A stretch of 64,000 nt of DNA from Epiperipatus broadwayi (Eukaryota > Onychophora > Udeonychophora > Euonychophora > Peripatidae), in NCBI GenBank assembly GCA_028023455.1, contig JAQFVV010012394.1, forward strand, positions 22,090,900 through 22,154,899. Reading direction: 5' to 3'. Position 1 is the stretch's first letter. Every line of letters begins with the position of its first letter. The translations under genes and the position numbers were made by a program. Shown one piece after another: positions 1 through 11,568 of the stretch. A model generated the notes under the pieces. That model was not told the origin of the DNA. It was given only the letters and a program-made list of their open reading frames with translations, and did not search any database.

Positions 1-520
1 AATTTGTTTTATTTTTCTGGAGTTCTAATAGTCACACATATTTACGAATGTCTATTAATGTGGTTATTGGCCGACATGAAGTTTTCATACATTATATCAA
101 TATTATACTTAGTTTTGGACTTTATTTCATATTAAATAATGCAGCTGACATAAGTGTTTTAAAAAAGCATTAAATGATAAAAATGTTGGTTGTTTATTAA
201 TAATGAAGATGCAATAATGAACAGAATCTAAATTATTATAAAGTTTTATATTATCGTAATCACAAATGCTTTTATTTATGTGTTGTGTATGTATGTACAT
301 AGTTGATTTACCTTATTTTGTTGAAGATAGACAAAGTTATGGTATGAATATATATATTTACCAATAGAAAAACAAAAATCTTGTATTAGTGCACAGTTTG
401 ACAAATAAACTTAAAATACAGAGTTAATGAATATATATAAAAAATACACCTGCAGCAAAATGGGGATATTTATTTTGGAGTGCTTTAATTAATAAATACA
501 AATAGTCATATATTGCTTAC
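1..520. other. AT-rich sequence without a recognised gene
   Basis: No coding similarity, tRNA-like box or terminal repeat was recognised here. The stretch is AT-rich with short TA runs. It is probably decayed intergenic DNA downstream of the minus-strand gene. Confidence 0.5.
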
Positions 521-831
521 AATAACTCCCTTCATATACACTTCAATGCAAAAAAAAAAATTAATATGATTAAATATGATTTTTTAATATGATTTCTTTA
601 TTTTCCTGACAGTTTTGACTATCCTGCAGTCTTCATCAGAGTTATATTAACCTCTACCTTTATTTTCATGACAGTTTTGACTGTCCTGCAGTCTTCGTCA
701 GAGCGATCTTAACCTAAAGTAGAGGTTAAGATTGCTCTGATGAAAACTGCAGGACAGTTGAAACTGTCAGAAAAATAAAGAAATCATATTAAATTTTTTT
801 TTGCATTAAAGTGTATATGAGGGGAGTTATT
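521..831. repeat. Palindromic element with three hammerhead-like units
   Basis: The outer 50 bp at each end are near-perfect inverted repeats (AATAACTCCC... against ...GGGAGTTATT). Inside are three copies of one unit: two on the minus strand (606-639, 667-701) and one on the plus strand (737-770). Each unit reads CTGAYGA, a 4-5-bp stem with a CAGGA-type loop, [G/A]AAAC, then TGTC. The unit is followed by AAAATAAAG in each case. The arrangement resembles hammerhead ribozyme cores known from Penelope-like elements and retrozymes, but two units have AAAAC where GAAAC is expected, and stem I is poor. I infer a non-autonomous inverted element; its class is unproven. Confidence 0.6.
737..770 (+). 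ncRNA. Hammerhead-like motif, best copy of the palindrome
   Basis: CTGATGA is followed by one extra A, a perfect 5-bp stem (AACTG/CAGTT) closed by CAGGA, then GAAAC and TGTC. The conserved CUGANGA and GAAA blocks fit a hammerhead core. The extra A before stem II and the weak stem I (TTGCT against AGAAA with one mismatch) are departures, so activity is uncertain. Confidence 0.4.
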
Positions 832-1499
832 GTTCACAATATATATATATGAAGAAATGCAAAGAAAGTAAAAGGAGAAAAATCGGAATATAAATAGTCA
901 ATGTTGTGAATACAAAGTTATTTCTGTTATTCATACTTATATAAGTTTATAATGATATACTTTTATGGTGGATACTTTGATTTAAAATTATTATAAAGGA
1001 TCGGATTGATGTGGCTAAATTATTTTTGACTATTGATTAAATAACATTTTTCTACACTTTTTAAAAAAACAAAACAAATTATTAATATATTTACTCAGAT
1101 ATATTAAAAATAAACATAATTTAGTAAATATTACAATTTATATAAAAATAAGTTAAGGAGACAATTAGTAATATATATATAATGAAAATCATATGAATTA
1201 ATACTCTACAACAACTTATCTGCAAGAAACCAAATAATGATAAATCTGAACCCACGATTCAATCCTTAAAAAGTAATTATTTTGGATGTTAATTCTCTCT
1301 AATCTAGATTCTATTACTATCAAAGGGTTTGGTACACAAATATAATGAATTTAGAAAAAAAACAGTGATTATCATGGAATATTGTTATCTATTTTAGAAA
1401 GGATACTTTCTAGGAATTTATTGGATAAACTGCTTCCAATCTTAGGTGAATGATTACTTAAAACTTAATGAGATTTAAGCCAATCAACAAGCATTATAG
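832..1499. other. AT-rich sequence, nothing recognised
   Basis: There are short TA runs and no coding similarity or structured repeat that I could identify. Confidence 0.45.
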
Positions 1500-1745
1500 A
1501 CATGCTGTTTGGATTAGACATTTGCAATAAAGCTATCAGGTGCATTTCTTTTATTGATTGGTCAACACAGTTTGCTTCAATTAATTGTACAGATCTTTTG
1601 CAGTGTTTGAAATTAGTTGGTTGTCCACTGAAGATTATTCATATTATATAACCTCTACACCATGGAATGAGAGGAAATGTTATTACTACTAGTGGAAAAC
1701 AAGTCATTCAGAATGAAATCAGGTGTTAAACAAGGAAATAGCAGT
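1500..1745 (+). pseudogene. LINE reverse-transcriptase fragment
   Basis: Translated in one frame, this stretch reads as part of the palm region of a non-LTR reverse transcriptase. It has a FIDWSTQFASIN-like segment, then LVGCPLKII, then HHGMRGNV, and finally GVKQG in a shifted frame. These match the order in LINEs (DL..AFDSVNR / GCP.K / FH.GM.G.V / GVKQG). A stop and a frameshift break the frame. It directly abuts the gag-like start of the next element, so it is a truncated scrap. Confidence 0.6.
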
Positions 1746-1848
1746 GTGGAAAACTGATCAGAAAGAAGGGGACAGATAAATAGCACAATCAAAAGTATTA
1801 TGTGTTTTTGCTCTGGAACACATAAAAAGCCAGTTAAAATTTCTAGAT

Positions 1849-4780
1849 GAAAGGTGCTATAAGTGTAACCTAAAGGGGCATTTAAAAAAAGTGAGTAGGG
1901 CAAAAGCCAGACAACAGAGGCAGCATAAAATAAAATCTAATGCAATTGTAACAGATGATATTGTTAGCATTAATATGGGAGTAAGGGTGGAAAATAAATA
2001 TATGCTACAGTTAGAAAATTGTAATAAAGATTGCAATAGGAATTGATAGTGGGTCTGGCATCTTACTGATCTCAGAAAAGCTATGGAAACAGATTAAGGG
2101 AAAACACAAAGATGTACCAATTAGACAAGTATAAGAGCTGTAGATGTTAGTGGAAATAAATTGGGATGGCTAGGCTAGCCCATACTATCTATAAAGTACA
2201 GAAACAAGAGTGAAAAATTACCTTTATACATAGTGAAGGATAAAATCCGTCCGTTAGTAGGGCGAGACTGGTTTCAAAAATTAGACATAACTATCAATGT
2301 GAATAATGTGGCAAGCAGACTTGAAATAAAGCAGAGATTTCCAGAACTATTTGAAAATAGATAAGGGCTAATAGCAGGTAATCCTGTCCACATTGAGTTG
2401 GTGGAAAAATCAAACTCTATTATCTGTAAAGGCAGGAAGATACTGTTGGCACAAAAAAAAATAGGTGAAAAAAATCAGATTGTTGATTAGCAAGAGTGTA
2501 TTAATTCAGGTTAAGTCAGTGGATTGGGCAATGCCAATAGTAATAATCACAAAGCCAAATGAAAATTTTGTGGGAATTATAGAGTCACAGTGAACAAATA
2601 TCAGCTGTAATAGATTTCCATTTGGAATCTCCATGGCTCTCAACATTTTCCAAGCAAAAATGGACAACAGGAGTCATACCGTATTTTGATGACATTACAG
2701 CAACAACAGTAAAAGATTTAAGAGACAGAATATCAAGAGTTTGTGAAAGACTAAGTAAGCTTGAGGTCAAGTTGAATGAGGAAAAATGTGTAAGGCAAAC
2801 TCTAGAATTAGTTTTTTTTAAAAAACACCATTTCTGAAAGACGGAAAAAACCATGCCTGGGCAGTAAAAAACACAAATAAACCACAATGTAAAACAATTG
2901 CAAACATTTTTGGATTTAATAAACTTTTATAAACCATTTCTAAATAACAAGGCAATTGTAGCTAAACCATTATATGATTTGCTTAGAAAAGATCACAAAT
3001 GGCAATGGACACTGATGCAAGAAGTAGCTTTTGAAAAAACAAAACCACTGTTAATGTCAGATAGGTTATTAGTACAATACAATAGCAAGAAAAAACTGCA
3101 GATAACTGATGTGTCCAAATATGGGGTAGAGGCAGTATTAGCGCATCTAGCAAAAAGAAGAATGGCCAAGTGGTGAAGACATCGCACACTCTCAAACGCA
3201 GAAGAAAATTACAGTCAAATTGTTAAAGAAACCCTAGCCATTGTATTTGCAATTAAAAAAATTTCACCATTGTATATGGGGTAGAAGTTTTGAAATATTC
3301 ACAGACCCTAAGCCATTACTAGGTATTTTTTCCCATGACAAAGTAGTGCCCAAACACATAAATCCGAGGATGTTATGCTGGCAGAATATTTTGGCCATAT
3401 ATGGTTATAAGTTATACCACAAAAAAAGGAAAAGATATCACACATGCGGAAGCTCTATGTAGATGGCCAGATAGATTGGAGCCTGTAATTTCAGAAACAG
3501 AGGTGAATTATATTGATAGCATAAAATCAAACATGTTAAACAATAAAACAGTACGGAAATGGACAAAAGAGAATCAGGGTTACCAGATACTAAGCAAATG
3601 GATGAGAAGGATAGCCTAAAACAAAACCGAATTATTGAAATCATGGGTTTTGGATAAACAGAAAGATTAGTTAGTTTATAAGGGATGTCAAATAATGGGG
3701 GGTAAAACAGTAATACCACCTGCAGGCCATAATCATGTATTAAAACTGTTACATAAAGGTCACCCAGAAATAGTGAGAGCAAAATCATTAGTGCATAGTT
3801 ACATCTGGTGGTCAAAAATAAATGCAGACATTGAAAAATACAAAGATGTATACTTGCCAGACACAGATGGCCCTCCTGGCAAAAAAATTATACTACATGC
3901 CCTAAAACCAGACCATGGGAGATTGCACATTGACTATGCAGGGCCAGGAAAAACGATTCTAATAATAATAGACATATTCTCAGAGTGGATAGAATGCAAT
4001 GAAGTAAAAAATACAAGTTTATAGAAAACAAAGTGTTTGGACAAAGTTTTCTCAATACACGGATTACTGCAAATGCAACGGGTTTCAAGAGTCATATTAT
4101 GAAAAAATATTTGAAAGAAAATGGAATTCTACACATTAGTACTCCACCCCCATTCCATACCATCCCAAATCAAATGGTATATGAAAAAAGCAGTGCAACA
4201 AATGAAAAGGAGTTTTAAAAAAAGTTATTATGTACAATTACAAAATACACTACAGAAAATAATGCTTGTGCAACATTCAATGCCTTGAACAGTAACAGGT
4301 GTCTCACCTGAAGAACTACTATTTGGAAGAAGACTAGGAACAAATCTGTCATTAATCCGCCCAAAGGAAAATAGAGCAAGCCAAGGCGATTATCACAGCA
4401 TGAAGTTTACAATCAGAGCAGCAGTATGATTTCACGATGTGTTAAGTAAAACTTGGTTCGAAGGGGCAATTGAAAAGATACTGTTGAATCATATAGTAGT
4501 GATTAGAAGTAAAAATAATGGCATACCTAGATGCCATGAAAACCACATTGAAGGGTGTAAAACAACAGACATTCAATTTTAGAATGATGAACTTACAAAA
4601 TGAGTAAAAAATGTACAACCCAAAGGCAGAAAGTTACGAAAACAAAAATGATAGTGCCATAAAAGAAGAATTGAATGAAAATGAAAGCCCACAAATGTCT
4701 TCAGAACAGGAAGAAGTGGTAGAAAAAAAATCACCCAGACCTAATCAGAAAAAGCATAAACTGAATAGATTTCAAGACCA
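1849..4780 (+). pseudogene. Ty3-type gag-pol remnant
   Basis: Visible pieces, in order: a CCHC zinc knuckle (CYKCNLKGHLKK, last Cys lost); a retropepsin active site (IDSGSG); a GRDWF motif after the protease; an RT fingers segment, then a jump to FPFGISMALNIFQAKMD; the palm motif as YFDD (near 2690); the connection/RNase H region (2898-3450, with FLDLINFYKPF and TDVSKYGVEAVLAH); an integrase H2C2-like segment (3725-3850) and an integrase core start (LHIDYAGPG, near 3925). Between the fingers and the FPFGI motif, roughly the sequence for one RT subdomain is deleted. At least eight stops or shifts break the reading frame. The order PR-RT-RH-IN is that of Ty3-type, not Copia-type, elements. Non-functional. 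Confidence 0.75.
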
Positions 4781-4823
4781 TATTTAGTAAAGAAATGGGG
4801 TTTTTTGCTGGAGTAGGGAGAAG

Positions 4824-5937
4824 TGTTATATTTTGTAAAAAATATATATTGTTTTAGTAACTGTATGGATATAAGCTATAAAGATAATTTGTACTCCAGA
4901 GAAAAATAGTAATGGAAACTTAATAATAGATACAGATAGTAAGTTTTGTAAGCAATTAAAAAGATTGTCAATAGTTAAAAGGAAACTTAGATGTAAAAAG
5001 ATATTAGAGTCCTAAACACAATGGAAAAAAGATTGCTTAAAAATAAAGAAAACTTTATTTTAGATAGTTAGTTTAAAAGCAATGAAGAAAGATTGCATGT
5101 AGATAAAATAAACTTAAAATTAGATAAAGATTGCAGGTTAAAAAAAAATACACAAAAGATTGCTGAAAAATAAACAGAGTTGTGAATTATAATGCCGGAT
5201 ATGCTTAATGGATTTTTTAAATACAAAAAAAAAATCTGTTACTGTTTAAATTTAAACATTAAGCTATTTTTAGCAAAGAAATAAATATCTAAAGCACTAA
5301 TTGCAAGAAAAAGGAATGTAAATGTATGCAAATTAAACACCAGATAATAATCATTGCAAAACACATTGGTCTAATGGATTGCCGCTACCCTATTGTTTTC
5401 ATCTCATGGATTTTGCCATTATCCTATTAGAATGTTAATAATGATATTAGTGGATATAAAGTGGGAGAAAAAAAGGAAATAAAGGGAGTGTGTGCTGAAA
5501 AGAGCGTCATTTGTGTCGGCTTTTCTTTACTCGTAATGCTGTTGTGGTTCGGGAATTAACCTAGTGAAAAAAGTGTACCAACTTTTCTGCATCAAGGAAT
5601 GTATTCCCAGAATCTATGCCTCTGTAGTTGACATTCAGCCAGGTAGGAAAACTTAATAGACCGCACCGGTCTTATATTATTTGCATACGCCTAATAAGAC
5701 CCAAATAGGATTGTGCATAAAGGAACTGTGAGTATAATCTTTAGTTATTCACTTAGGTTCACTACTAAAAGAGTGGAATTGCAACTTAGTCTGTGGTTAT
5801 ATTACCATTGAGGGTTTAGAAGTCAAGGGCTCAACTGATTAAGTTATAAATTAAACAATGCTGGAATAGGTACAGAGTTAAACCAGTTAACTATGTGTAT
5901 ATATTTTTGTAAATAAAATGTCTAATCTTTATTAACA
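4824..5937 (+). repeat. 3' LTR of the decayed Ty3-type element
   Basis: The LTR starts TGTTATATTTTG right after a purine tract (GGAGTAGGGAGA) and probably ends at TTAACA; the end is approximate. A poly(A) signal AATAAA lies near 5912. The purine tract plus TGT start has the same layout in the two other Ty3-type elements of this window. A minus-strand solo LTR at about 47605-48550 shares long blocks with it, for example around 5070-5110. Confidence 0.6.
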
Positions 5938-6005
5938 TTGTTTTCTTGTAGTTAATAAGTTTATAATAATAGTTGGCATTCAATTTCATTTAACATATAG
6001 AAATA

Positions 6006-7839
6006 CAACTGGGTCTCGTTTTATGCGGATTTTTTTAATGTGATTTTGAAGTTATGCGATTCATGTTTCTTCTTAATATCTTTTTTATGTGGGTTTTCTT
6101 TTATATGATAAAGTTCATATTTCACTATATTTATTAGATATCAAGAAATTTAAATTATTAATAACTTATTTTGACTTGAAATATTTTTTTTCTCAAAAAT
6201 ATAACGTTATATTAGCAGCTAACATGAATATGGCCTGAAGCTATTTAAAATCTTAGATTTTACATAAATAACCTACTTATACTCATGAGTAAATAATAAT
6301 AATAATAGATTTATACTTATGAGCATAAAAATATTGCAATAAATATTCAAAAAATTTTAACTTTTAAAACATATTTTGTTAGATATAATAAAAATAAATA
6401 TTCTTTTAGATTTTTAAAAATAATCAGAAATAATGAAGATTTTGTAAATTGAAAAATAATCTTTCTAATGATAATGTATAATCTTTTTGTTTTGATTGCG
6501 ATCTCATTTTTTAAATATAGAAACAAAATGTGAACATTTAAAATTTATTTCAGTAGTAAACAAAAATATCTATCAAATGAAGACAAATGTATTATTTTCT
6601 GATAAGTAATAATCATTTAATCATAGATTTTACAGTAAATGTGTGAGACAAAGAAAAATGTCAGAAAATTCTGAAATCTGGGTTTGCTGCAATGAACAAT
6701 CTCTTAAATTTCAGAGAGCTAAATGTTTGGGTCTGGATATTGTGAGTTTTATAAACAATTAATAAAATCATCTCAAAGTTTAATCATCGATTACATTGTT
6801 GACAGAAAACCATTAACCTAGCACAAGACTGAAGGTGACGCTAGTTGGATAAAGTATATCAGTATATTTGTACAAAAGATGGGATGATTGTGTTAAGAAG
6901 ATTGTTGAGTGTTATAGTAGTAAGGAATGGGATAAAAGAATAGATTTACTAATAAAGAATAGGGAGTTAGAGAGATGGAGAAATAGTATGGAGAGTAAAG
7001 AGAGCTTAAATATATATAGAAATAAACAGAATATTCAGTGTGAGTTAATATATGATAATAGTAAGGAAAGTAGTTTATTGTTTAAAGCTCAAATGAGATC
7101 TTTAGCAACAAAAAAATATACATGCAAATGGAAAAATATGGGTGATTTATTTTGTAAATTATGTAAGGAAAAAATAGAAAATATTAGGCATTTGTTAATT
7201 GAATGTAAATGCTTGAAATCAGAAAGGTTACATATAATGAAGTTATGGAAGAATAAATATGAAAAAAGTGATTATATAGAAAGTGAATTATTGTTTTTTA
7301 TGCTGGTTGGGAGGGATTTAGATATAAAGACCATAGAGTTGCCAAAGATTATGTTGTGGAAATGGGATAGAGCAGAATATGGGAAAACTTAGAGTGGGTA
7401 ATGGAAAATAAAGTGGCTAACAAGTTTATCTGGGCATAATTGCTGAGATATTCTTGACTTCATTTAAGGAAAAGCCACAGTACATCACATCACAAATCTG
7501 ATTTCTTACCAATTCACAAACGAACCGCATATTATCAAATAGCGATAATGATTAAAATATATATGAAAAAATGTAAAATTAAATAATGTAGTTAATAAAA
7601 AAAGTTCGACTTGTATCAATTTTTTTTCAAATATTTGAAATTTTTTATTAGTTATACTTTATTTCCTTATTTTTTTATGCAAATTTTAAAGTAATTTTTC
7701 CTTGTTGCTTTGCTTTTATGCGATTTCTGAAAATTATAGAACATATCCCCATTTTTCAAGGTTAGTCTATTTTTGTGCGATTTTTTTTAATGCGGGTTTT
7801 CTGCGAAACCTACCTACCGCATAAAACGAGACCCAGGTG
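6006..7839. mobile_element. pogo/Tigger-type DNA element
   Basis: Terminal inverted repeats CAACTGGGTCTCGTTTTATG (left) and CACCTGGGTCTCGTTTTATG (right, read inward) flank the element, and both ends abut a TA dinucleotide (6004-6005, 7840-7841). Subterminal ATGCG-rich stretches follow on both sides. TA target duplication and a TCTCGTTTTATGCGG-type end are typical of the pogo/Tigger branch of Tc1/mariner. No DDE transposase is recognisable inside. Instead the interior carries a LINE-derived ORF, so the copy is non-autonomous. Confidence 0.75.
6868..7392 (+). CDS. LINE-derived C-terminal ORF with zf-RVT zinc-binding motif
   Basis: An open frame of 174 codons inside the pogo-type element. The segment CKLCKEKIENIRHLLIECK shows the C-x2-C ... 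H-x4-C arrangement found at the C-terminus of many LINE ORF2 proteins (zf-RVT), and the preceding SSLLFKAQMRSL-type segment also fits that region. No reverse transcriptase palm lies upstream, so it is a 5'-truncated LINE tail rather than a full gene. It is unusual that the frame has stayed open. The start ATG is simply the first in frame; there is no evidence that it is used. Recent capture, chance or selection are all possible. Confidence 0.5.
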   Translation: MYKRWDDCVKKIVECYSSKEWDKRIDLLIKNRELERWRNSMESKESLNIYRNKQNIQCELIYDNSKESSLLFKAQMRSLATKKYTCKWKNMGDLFCKLCKEKIENIRHLLIECKCLKSERLHIMKLWKNKYEKSDYIESELLFFMLVGRDLDIKTIELPKIMLWKWDRAEYGKT

Positions 7840-7841
7840 TA

Positions 7842-9590
7842 CTTGTGAGTTTTCAAGTAAACCAAGATGGCAGCCCATATTTTTGATAAATCTACACTTT
7901 TGGGGACCCCTGAAAAATGTTTACAAAAGAAATACTTGCTAAGAAACATCATATTTAATAATTACATTTTTTATTACTGTTATTTTTTTAAAAAAGAAAT
8001 CATTGTGGAAAAATTAATTACAATATTTAGTTTATTTTTTGGGGGGATTAACTTATTAACAGAAAAATGAAAAAAATAAATAAAATACAATATTTACACT
8101 TTATTCATGTTGGCAATGTGCAATCGCATCGTGGACCATTAATGGACACTTTTCGGGAAGACAGGATTTTGTACTTTTGAAAATAATCCATTGAATCATG
8201 TTGGGTGTGTGAGAGATGATCTGGACCAACTGACAAGTGCTTGTCCAGTATGAAATAGGTATATTGGAAATCATTTATTCTTTCACATGTATCAATTGTA
8301 TAAAATGGAGTGCATAGCTTAAGGAGTTTGAAAATCTGAGTTCAAGTTCCTTAAAATTGTATTAAGTTTAGTATATACAATATACTTATATTTGAATATT
8401 ATATATATATTCAAATACATACATGTCCCATTTTAATGCCTATTTCAGTTCGATATCCAAGATAGTTACTTTGTTTTCTCACTTACAGGATTAACTTTGC
8501 ATATGTTTAACTAAACCACAAAACAATATTTAAATCGATGAATTTAAAATAATCAAATACTGCAATGAAAAGTTATTAATAAACTAACTCAAAGCAATAT
8601 GTATTTCATCTTACAATAGCAAATCATTGAAAAATCTCTGAAATTAGATATTAGATTCAAATGAATAAGCAGATATCATGATGTATAATATTTAAATTAG
8701 AAATACATGATTCGTAAATCAAGAATGAAAACTAATCCAAACATCCTTTAAAATGTACTATGTATCCAAATTATAAATACGGGATATGTATATATGGGAA
8801 TTTAATCCCAAGTATCAAATTTAGTTATATATTCACTTATTATACATACAACAATGTTAATCAATGCACTATCCTTTACATTTAATGTGTGATTTAAACA
8901 TATCTATTTACACACAATTAGCTTAATTAGCTACTTGATTAGCTATTTTTATTACATATAGACAAATCTGTTATAAAACAATGTTTTTAAAGACAGAAAT
9001 ATTTGCTTAAAAATAACAAGTTAATTTACTGAAACATTAAGAATTCTATTGCACAAAAATATATTAGCATATTTAAAAATTAAAATAAATGAATTCATTT
9101 CTTATTGAAATTAAAAGAAAATATAAAATCCCATACAGAAATTTAACAAAATTTTATTATAGTTTAAATTTTATGTGATGTTATTATATATGTCATATTT
9201 ATTACTATATGTACTTAAATCCAAGGTTTACTATTTTTAATTTATACATACAATACAGCATATTTCTAAGAATGTTTGAATTATTTTTTCACTCTAAATC
9301 AAAATTACTTTTCTAATTTATAGCTTCTGCATCATTATATCTGATTGCTTATTGTGATCTGGTATTTTAATTCTATGAATATCTTATTGAATTTCCTGCT
9401 GCGGAACAAAATACACTCAGTGTTGATTTAATTCGTTGATAATTCTTTGCAATGATAAACATTTATGATTTGTATAAATTCGTAGACTTTTTTGCTATTC
9501 AATTATTTTCATTACATATATATCAAAATTACAAGCATGTTGAGGCACTAGAAAGAGAAGTTATAATAAATACTTATATGAATTGATAAA
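7842..9590. other. AT-rich stretch with one SINE-like piece
   Basis: Apart from the tRNA-like piece at 8290-8400, I see only AT-rich sequence with short palindromic TA runs. No protein similarity was recognised. Confidence 0.45.
8290..8400 (+). repeat. tRNA-like SINE fragment
   Basis: A B-box-like GAGTTCAAGTTCC is followed by a tail that recurs almost identically at 13940-14000 (AGTATATACAATATAC against AGTAGAGACAATATAC). The shared B box plus shared tail in two places support a dispersed SINE family. Confidence 0.45.
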
Positions 9591-9599
9591 ATATTTGAC

Positions 9600-9640
9600 A
9601 GCTGAGCGCTTTCGAGTCATTTAGCCTCATATTCATAGCC
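9600..9640 (-). ncRNA. PLE-associated three-stem RNA motif, copy 1
   Basis: Read on the minus strand: stem I GGCT/AGCT, core ATGAATATGA, a stem-loop closed by GAG/CTC, then C-GAA-AGCGCT-C. The same layout follows the stop codon of Penelope-like ORFs at 40489-40530 and 41589-41630. Here no PLE coding sequence remains next to it. Confidence 0.5.
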
Positions 9641-9699
9641 ATAATATATATATAATCCATTTAGCCTTGAGCATTATTACACTTACTATTTAATCAAAT

Positions 9700-9850
9700 A
9701 ACAAAACTCTCCATACAATAGTGCCACCTTGTGCTAACAAGAGTAATCAAAGGATGCCAGCAGGCTTGTTCTTTGTTTACAACAATTATGTGCTAGGATG
9801 ACATGGTGATCATGTGATGTTTAGTGGTTTAACTTATTATTTAAGTAATA
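9700..9850. repeat. Foldback-repeat family fragment
   Basis: It carries the family landmarks CAAAACTCTCCATACA, AGTAATCAAAGGATGCCAG and GATCATGTGATGTTTAGTGG. These recur at 30.9, 31.8, 39.3-40.0, 41.8, 45.1, 46.8 and 61.9 kb. This copy lacks the hammerhead part. Confidence 0.65.
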
Positions 9851-10073
9851 TTTTGGGGGTAGTTTGAAAATTGTAATTGCAATTTGTAATGCATTCAAAA
9901 CAGATTATATTTACTTGTTTAAAGATTTATTTAAACTTCTTTGTATCAATAATTTCAATCTCTGTGGTCAAGTTACAATCTTTAGTGTCTATATAAATAT
10001 ATTAGACCATAAATAAAGGTGGAATTCCATCTTTATTGTTAATAGAAGATTGGTTGTCTTTACAATAGTTTGA

Positions 10074-10738
10074 GATTGTTGATTGTTAATATCAACAAAT
10101 AAAAAATCCTTCTTTTTTCTTTTCAAAAACTTTATTTTTTATCTCAATACTGAACATATATATATACATTTATATACAAAACTCCAACATTTCAACTGTT
10201 TTATCTCATACAGTCATTTTCAAGGATATCTTTCTCCCACTGCTATATTTTATTACTCCTTATCATATATCCTTCTTCTATTTTTTTATGTTCAAAGTCC
10301 TTATCCATATGTATTTCTTCACATATTTATCCATATGTATTTCTTCACAACCAATATCCTCTTCTAAAAATACTGACCATATACAAGTTTACTAATATTT
10401 ATCATATATAATAACACAGCAAAGGTACATCTACTTTTTCTTTCAAAATATATATGTTCTACAATAATATCAACAAATAAAAAATCCTTCTCCTTTTTTC
10501 TTTTCAAAAACTTTATTTTTTATCTTGAAAATGACTGTATGAGATAAAACAGTTGAAACGTTGGAGTTTTGTATATAAATGTATATATATGCTCAGTATT
10601 GAGATAAAAAATAAAGTTTTTGAAAAGAAAAAAGGAGAAGGATTTTTTATTTGTTGATATTATTGTAGAACATATATATTTTGAAAGAAAAAGTGGATGT
10701 ACCTTTGTTGTGTTATTATATATGATTGTTGATTGTTA
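10074..10738. repeat. Palindromic insertion with 15-bp flanking repeats
   Basis: A 15-bp direct repeat, GATTGTTGATTGTTA, sits at 10074-10088 and 10724-10738. Between them two inverted arms match: 10092-10225 pairs with 10525-10660, and further blocks pair 10415-10470 with 10640-10720. Each arm holds a TTGAAAATGACTG ... CAGTTGAAAC motif (10188-10224 minus, 10524-10559 plus) that recurs 3' of a PLE ORF at 60545-60580. I infer a PLE-derived inverted insertion without coding sequence. The flanking repeat fits a target-site duplication. Confidence 0.65.
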
Positions 10739-11568
10739 TTGATATTGTCTAAGTATTGATTGGTTTTTAATAATATATATATATATATGATGCTCGAGTT
10801 AATTATTATTGTTGCACATTATAGTATATACATTAAGAATTATGAGTAATAGTATAAAAGTATTTTAAAAGCATAATGATTTATAATGAAAATACTTTAA
10901 GACATGTTTTAAGAAAAAATTGAACCAAAATAATGGGACTCGAGACTTATTTAAAAATTGTTAAAAAATAAACAAATTTTACATAAAATTAACTAAAAAT
11001 AAATTTTAAAAAAAAGTAACAGAAATGACTTTAAAAAAAGAAGGTAATAAAGAAGCAAACATTTTATATCCTGGTAAAATCAATAACTTGACCAGAAAAA
11101 TGATAAAACTAAAAAATAATGTGAATTAAAAATATTAAAAAGTGATTATAAAAAAAAAAAAACTTTATACATAAAATTTTGTTTATATGTTTTATTAATT
11201 GTAAAAATTAAACAAGAATAACAAATATTAAAACAAACATTTTTCGATTTCCAACAGAAAAAATAAATATCAAACATACTGTACGATTTTATATCAACTG
11301 TTTATTGCAAATTGTGTGTACAAAGAAGCAGCTGTGTTTTTAATTGAAGGCAAAAATATAAATAAAATTTTGATAAGTAAAAGCAAAAAAAATTAGTATA
11401 AAAATACTTGACAGCTACATATCGCTTTGATGCTAAAATCTAAATAAAACGGTCCATCACAAGAACCTTCACCACATTAAATCCTAAAAATTATTATTTT
11501 TGCTTCAAAGAAAATAAGTCAGATCTATAATATCAGTGTCTTCTCTGGAAACATAAATAACATTTCAG
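10739..11568. other. 3' flank of the minus-strand gene
   Basis: AT-rich sequence downstream of the host gene stop codon. It should contain the 3' UTR and, by inference, the poly(A) site. No other gene was seen. Confidence 0.5.
11301..11306 (-). promoter_or_regulatory. Candidate poly(A) signal of the host gene
   Basis: AATAAA on the minus strand about 265 bp past the stop codon. In such AT-rich DNA this hexamer is common, so the assignment rests on position only. Confidence 0.3.

Larger units (their letters stand above)
1746..5937 (+). mobile_element. Decayed Ty3-type LTR retrotransposon, 5' truncated
   Basis: In order on the plus strand there are remnants of a gag CCHC knuckle (about 1850-1900), an aspartic protease (about 2040), RT, RNase H, integrase and a 3' LTR preceded by a purine tract. 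No matching 5' LTR lies upstream, where a LINE fragment abuts instead, so the copy is 5' truncated. Its protein-coding part is full of stops and frameshifts. The 3' LTR has a homologous solo copy on the minus strand at about 47.6-48.55 kb. Confidence 0.75.

Noticed and set aside
2585-4088. Minus-strand frames of 60-125 codons over the first Ty3-type element
   Set aside because: Antisense to recognisable RT, RNase H and integrase remnants.
10083-10367. 94-codon Phe/Tyr-rich frame
   Set aside because: Composition is that of AT-rich DNA and it lies inside a palindromic insertion.
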